From Temnopleurus reevesii (lineage: Eukaryota; Echinodermata; Echinoidea; Temnopleuroida; Temnopleuridae): a stretch of DNA of 10,638 bases. A program made the translations under genes and the position numbers. Position 1 is the first letter of the stretch. Each line of letters opens with the position of its first letter. The stretch lies in NCBI GenBank assembly GCA_036244855.1, contig BQKZ01000274.1, positions 166,808 through 177,445 of the forward strand, given 5' to 3'. This document shows positions 7,961-10,638 of this stretch, piece by piece. The notes below the pieces were generated by a model. That model ran no database searches and had not been told where the DNA came from. It saw only the letters and a list, made by a program, of their open reading frames with translations.

Positions 7961-8154
7961 AAACATTGAAATTAAGCCCCTAAAAGATGTCATGTATTAT
8001 CAATTCTTATTCCATTTACTTTTGAAATAACTGTACTGGGTGTAAAAAAAATTGTCACTTCTTCAAAAAGCAACACAAATACAACAATGTTGTAAACTAC
8101 CCTATAATTCCTGTTTCAAATCAAATGATTGAAAGCAAGAGATTATAATAATGT

Positions 8155-8470
8155 GATTTGATTTGATTTGATTTATTTTATTTTCCATTTCAATATCATT
8201 TTTACAATTTCAACAACAAATTATAATCATTTGCAAGAGAAACAAAAATATTTACAAAGACAAATCATGATACACAATGTTTGAAAAGCAGGTGATAGAG
8301 AGATGGAGGGGCATGCCGAAAAAGCGAGGCTTGTAGAACGCATGCCCCTTCTTACATTAAGATTACTATAAGAGTTACAATTTGTGAAAACACAATAAGC
8401 AATATAAGTAATTGTGACAAAATACATAATACAATTTGAGAAATGAGAAAATAAAAGGATTAAGGAGAAG
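8155..8470 (-). mobile_element. 3' end of a 5'-truncated retroelement
   Basis: Read on the minus strand, this AT-rich 3'-UTR-like sequence ends in AAATAAAATAAATC and then repeated AAATC units (plus-strand ATTTG repeats at 8155-8174). Short tandem tails are typical of CR1/L2/RTE-like non-LTR retrotransposons and related SINEs. A strong stem-loop lies inside (8307-8349). No reverse-transcriptase frame is present, and the 66-codon frame at 8427-8227 is not conserved-looking. The right boundary is uncertain. The family is inferred from the tail type only. Confidence 0.5.
8307..8349. repeat. 10-bp perfect stem-loop in retroelement tail
   Basis: AGGGGCATGC (8307-8316) pairs exactly with GCATGCCCCT (8340-8349) across a 23-nt loop. 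Its position in a presumptive 3' UTR recalls the structured 3' ends recognised by some LINE reverse transcriptases. Confidence 0.85.
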
Positions 8471-8752
8471 GGTCTGTAACGTTACAAGTTATAAGGATGG
8501 TATGAGAAGAGGACAGGAAGGAGTGAAGATAGAGGGCAGGCGCAGCTCCACAGGATGTGGTATTGAATAGTAATTCATAGTTATAGTTATAATTTTGCAA
8601 TACTTCCAATGCTTAAAGGTATAAATTCATAACGGTCTGGATGCAGAAAGTGATGTGAAACGAGCTGAATTGTATTCATAAGTTGCTTTACATACATAAA
8701 TATAACTGTGTACGAAATAAGGAGAGAAAATTGTACGTATTCTGGAGTATTT
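8471..8752. other. AT-rich spacer, possibly rest of the retroelement
   Basis: No gene is seen. The plus strand is mildly purine-rich at 8460-8540. A GTATTG/CAATAC inverted pair (about 8561-8604) is the only structure noted. Confidence 0.4.
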
Positions 8753-8935
8753 TAAGTCGAACACGCCAATCAGTCATGATTCCTACGATGTGCTAAGTGC
8801 TTTCGCACGGGGGAGCGTCCACCCGGAATGGGCGGAGCAATCAGTGGTATTGTCTCTGGTGTGTGAGTTCGCATTCATTTTGTACGTGAAGCATGTTGTG
8901 CTAGGGAGGGAGACCGCAGCATCATTTTTTACTTT
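8753..8935. promoter_or_regulatory. CpG/CCAAT/GC-box island, promoter-like
   Basis: A local GC-richer island in AT-rich DNA. It holds GCCAATCAG (CCAAT box at 8766-8770), a GGGCGG GC box (8830-8835) followed by GCAATCAG, and several CpGs. The near-repeat of CAATCAG about 70 bp apart resembles a TATA-less metazoan promoter, usable in either direction. A GTGC-GAAA-GCAC tetraloop hairpin (minus strand, 8808-8797) and a 31-codon minus-strand frame (8878-8783, starting MNANSHTRD) lie in it. If functional it could serve the minus-strand C1 gene or a plus-strand transcript. No splice donor clearly tied to it was found. Confidence 0.3.
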
Positions 8936-9109
8936 GCGATAATTAAGCCATTTCTTGATCAATTTTAATCAAACAAACTATGAACATGCTCTAATTTGCC
9001 ATTGAAAAACTGAATTATGGTAATACTTTTACTACAGCTCACAAAGTAGTTAAATATCTGAAGCGCCATCCTCCCACAACTGGTCTATTAGTTTTGTAGA
9101 ATGTTTATG

Positions 9110-9262
9110 ATTTTAATAGTTAGTTTAATATTAGTTTTTAAAACTATCTCAATTGATTCCATTGTTTTGTTTATTGTAACTCATGTAAAAATAATTGTAA
9201 AGCACTGAGACATTTATTTTGATATTAAATGCTATATCAAGCATATGGTATCATTATTATAA
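9110..9262 (+). mobile_element. retroelement-like 3' tail
   Basis: Contains TGTAAAGCACTGAGACATTT, then AATGCTATAT and an ATTATTATAAT end. This resembles the tail 'tgtaaagcgc..gagac..gcgctatataaat..(att)n' seen in many marine animal SINEs and LINEs, as I remember it. No coding part remains. Confidence 0.4.
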
Positions 9263-9326
9263 TACATGCAGTACCTCTGCAACTGAATCAAAGGCAAAAA
9301 TACACCTAAGTGTTTACTCAGAACTC

Positions 9327-9348
9327 AATATATCACCTGTGATATATT
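9327..9348. repeat. perfect 10-bp palindrome with 2-nt centre
   Basis: AATATATCAC, CT, GTGATATATT. It sits 10 bp upstream of the acceptor-like TGTAG at 9355-9359. Confidence 0.85.
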
Positions 9349-9359
9349 TTGTCCTGTAG

Positions 9360-9432
9360 GAGGCAGGGAATTCATGACACCTTCACTTCACTACCCCACC
9401 AAGCCAAAAAAGTATGAAATATACAAGACCAG
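9360..9432 (+). CDS. exon-like segment, weak
   Basis: A 73-bp segment lies between TTTTGTCCTGTAG and CAG followed by GTATGT. Only the third frame is open and it reads GREFMTPSLHYPTKPKKYEI, ending YKT and a split codon. An internal ATG (9374-9376) could start translation. The donor is good; the acceptor tract is short and interrupted by the palindrome at 9327-9348. The strand is opposite to the C1 exon. I recognise no family. It could be an exon of a plus-strand gene starting at the 8753-8935 island, or chance. Confidence 0.2.
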
Positions 9433-9945
9433 GTATGTAAATAAGGATCTGATTCCCAGCCTGTATTTAGTAACCCCCATTATACAACCCCCAAAAAGGG
9501 CATAAGTGGAGGGGGACGATCATCACTCCAAGCTAATGGAAAAAATAAGAGGAACTCTAAACGGTAAATTATGAAAAATAAAAGCTAACAGCCAGAGTTG
9601 GAGGAAAAGGGTGGCTGATAGCCATAGAAAGCCCTCAACAAGGAACTTTACCCCTCTACCTCCTTACACAAAATATGGTGGAAATGAAGCATTTGAGAAA
9701 TATAATATGGAATATGCAGAAAGAATGTAATAAGCCCATGAAATTCTGAAAAGAGTGCCCTCCCAAATTTAATGAAAAAACCCACCATCCCTAATTCACC
9801 AGAAGAGATAGTAACAGCTAAAAAAAAAAAAATAGAGTTACATCACGAAATAAAAAATATATTACACATTTCTTGGCTTTGCTTTGCGAACAAAGAAGAT
9901 TGCCCACGTCGGCAAAAAGTATGCACTTGACTGAAAAGGGAAATT
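9433..9945. other. spacer, nothing identified
   Basis: Mixed sequence with CCCCC and GGGGG runs near 9475-9515 and a poly-A run near 9820-9831. No supported gene or repeat. Confidence 0.5.
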
Positions 9946-9947
9946 CT

Positions 9948-10345
9948 AAGACCCCGTTTACACCGCCGGCCCAATTGCGGTACCGGGTCCTGCTCGGTTA
10001 CCTGTTTACACCAAAAGTTTTAAGCCGGCCTAACTTGTTCAGTATTTGGAAGGTAGCGGCGCTCTGCATGTAAACTTTACTTCAGATGATGCGAGGAGAC
10101 TCCAAACTGTGCAGGCAAAACTCTAAAAACAATGAGATATAACGTCACAATCGTGAGCAGGCCCGCATTTGGTACCGCAATTGGGCCAGCGAGCGTTTAC
10201 AGCGAAACAAAGCCGGCCAAAGGCCGACCCGAGACAACCTCAAGAGGCAGTCCAAAAGTAGGCCGGCTTTTAGTACCGCAATTGGGCCAGCGAGCGTTTA
10301 CACCAAAAACTAGGCCGGCCCGAGACCGGCCTCAGGCCGGCGGGT
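9948..10345. repeat. CpG-rich modular repeat (GTTTACA / CAATTGGGCC modules)
   Basis: An exact 30-bp direct repeat occurs at 10172-10201 and 10273-10302 (starting GTACCGCAATTG), 101 bp apart. Its 16-bp core is present inverted at 9968-9983 (GGCCCAATTGCGGTAC). GTTTACA and GCCGGCC motifs accompany each copy. The mix of direct and inverted modules suggests a foldback-type or compound non-autonomous transposon. The frame at 10132-10560 crosses repeats and has no recognisable domain. Confidence 0.65.
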
Positions 10346-10638
10346 CGGGGCTCGTCCGCTCTCTGCTAGGTAGCGGAGAGGCTTTGGACGATCGCCCGAA
10401 CGCCGCCCCAACCTTGGCTGCACACGGCCGTCGGTGTGGGGCGCCGTCCGATACCAGGGGGCCAGGCGGCCGCCGGGTTATACCCGGGGTCGGCCCCGCC
10501 CTCGGAGGCGGATCAATCAATCCTGCCTCCGTGCGAGCGTCCCGTCCTGAGTTGATGTAGTTGCCCCCTTCGCCGCTAACGTGCGAACGGGAGGGGGAGG
10601 CTGACCGCCCGCCGCCCCTGCAGGCGACAGGGAGGTCG
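10346..10638. other. GC-rich, CpG-dense block to window end, unassigned
   Basis: Very GC-rich compared with the rest of the window. It contains small hairpins, for example TCCGCT/AGCGGA (about 10357-10379) and CCGGGT-TAT-ACCCGG (about 10474-10488). The minus strand is open for 101 codons from the window edge (10637) to a stop at 10334-10332. The product is rich in Arg, Pro, Gly and Ser and I do not recognise it; open frames are expected in such composition. Possible identities are a retroelement 5' region, a CpG-island promoter or exon, or ribosomal spacer. Nothing seen decides. Confidence 0.4.

Noticed and set aside
8753..8935. Small nuclear RNA gene in the GC-richer island
   Set aside because: A few short similarities to U1 and U2 loops do not align over any length, and no Sm site or conserved core was found.
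9268..9290. Minus-strand TGC AGA G followed by GTACTG as the preceding C1 exon end
   Set aside because: An in-frame TGA lies four codons upstream, leaving no room for the rest of the zinc finger.
9920..9950. Minus-strand mini-exon that could precede the C1 exon (Cys-Arg then a split codon)
   Set aside because: It gives the required C-x2-C spacing, but lacks the Gly-containing stretch expected before it, is only 23 bases, has a poor donor and abuts the GC-rich repeat.
10132..10560. 142-codon plus-strand frame over the GC-rich end
   Set aside because: It crosses both copies of the 30-bp direct repeat, and composition explains the absence of stops.

Overview
This window looks like non-coding DNA from a metazoan nuclear genome, probably a marine invertebrate. 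An echinoderm-like genome is my best guess from the general character of the repeats, not from any diagnostic gene. It is AT-rich with no operon-like gene packing. It has canonical eukaryotic splice signals, microsatellites, TTAA-flanked miniature inverted-repeat transposons and retroelement-like 3' tails. The longer open frames are low-complexity or lie inside transposons. I see no tRNA, rRNA, CRISPR array or intact transposase or reverse transcriptase.

The best gene evidence is a 38-bp micro-exon on the minus strand (7928 to 7891). It has a branch-point match, a pyrimidine-rich acceptor and a perfect donor. It encodes CRFTCHKKCEYK, the C-X4-H-X2-C part of a C1 (phorbol-ester/diacylglycerol type) zinc finger. 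Most of the window is therefore probably intron of a minus-strand C1-domain gene (tensin, RASSF or myosin IX type are candidates). I found no matching neighbouring coding exon in the window. A possible first coding exon (MSLFYSGQ then a donor, 862 to 839) and a plus-strand exon-like segment (9360-9432) are much weaker.

Layout: 1-465, right part of a TTAA-flanked MITE (copy 1). 466-2750, AT-rich spacer with a GAT microsatellite and a CpG-enriched hairpin segment. 2752-3252, complete MITE copy 2 with 23-bp perfect terminal inverted repeats and an internal perfect hairpin. 3838-4071, an old repeat relic followed by a 72-bp TTAA-flanked mini-element. 4372-4738, a segment bounded by a 22-bp imperfect inverted repeat. 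4851-5442, MITE copy 3 followed directly by a 68-bp tandem repeat. 5984-6920, another repeat relic and opposed pyrimidine-rich and purine-rich tracts. 7891-7928, the C1 exon. 8155-8470, a minus-strand retroelement 3' end with a hairpin. 8753-8935, a local CpG/CCAAT/GC-box island. 9110-9262, a second retroelement-like tail. From about 9948 to the end, an abrupt change to CpG-rich DNA built first of repeated modules and then of unexplained GC-rich sequence.

No multi-gene system is visible. The most notable items are the MITE family with its hairpin variant, the C1 micro-exon, and the GC-rich right end.
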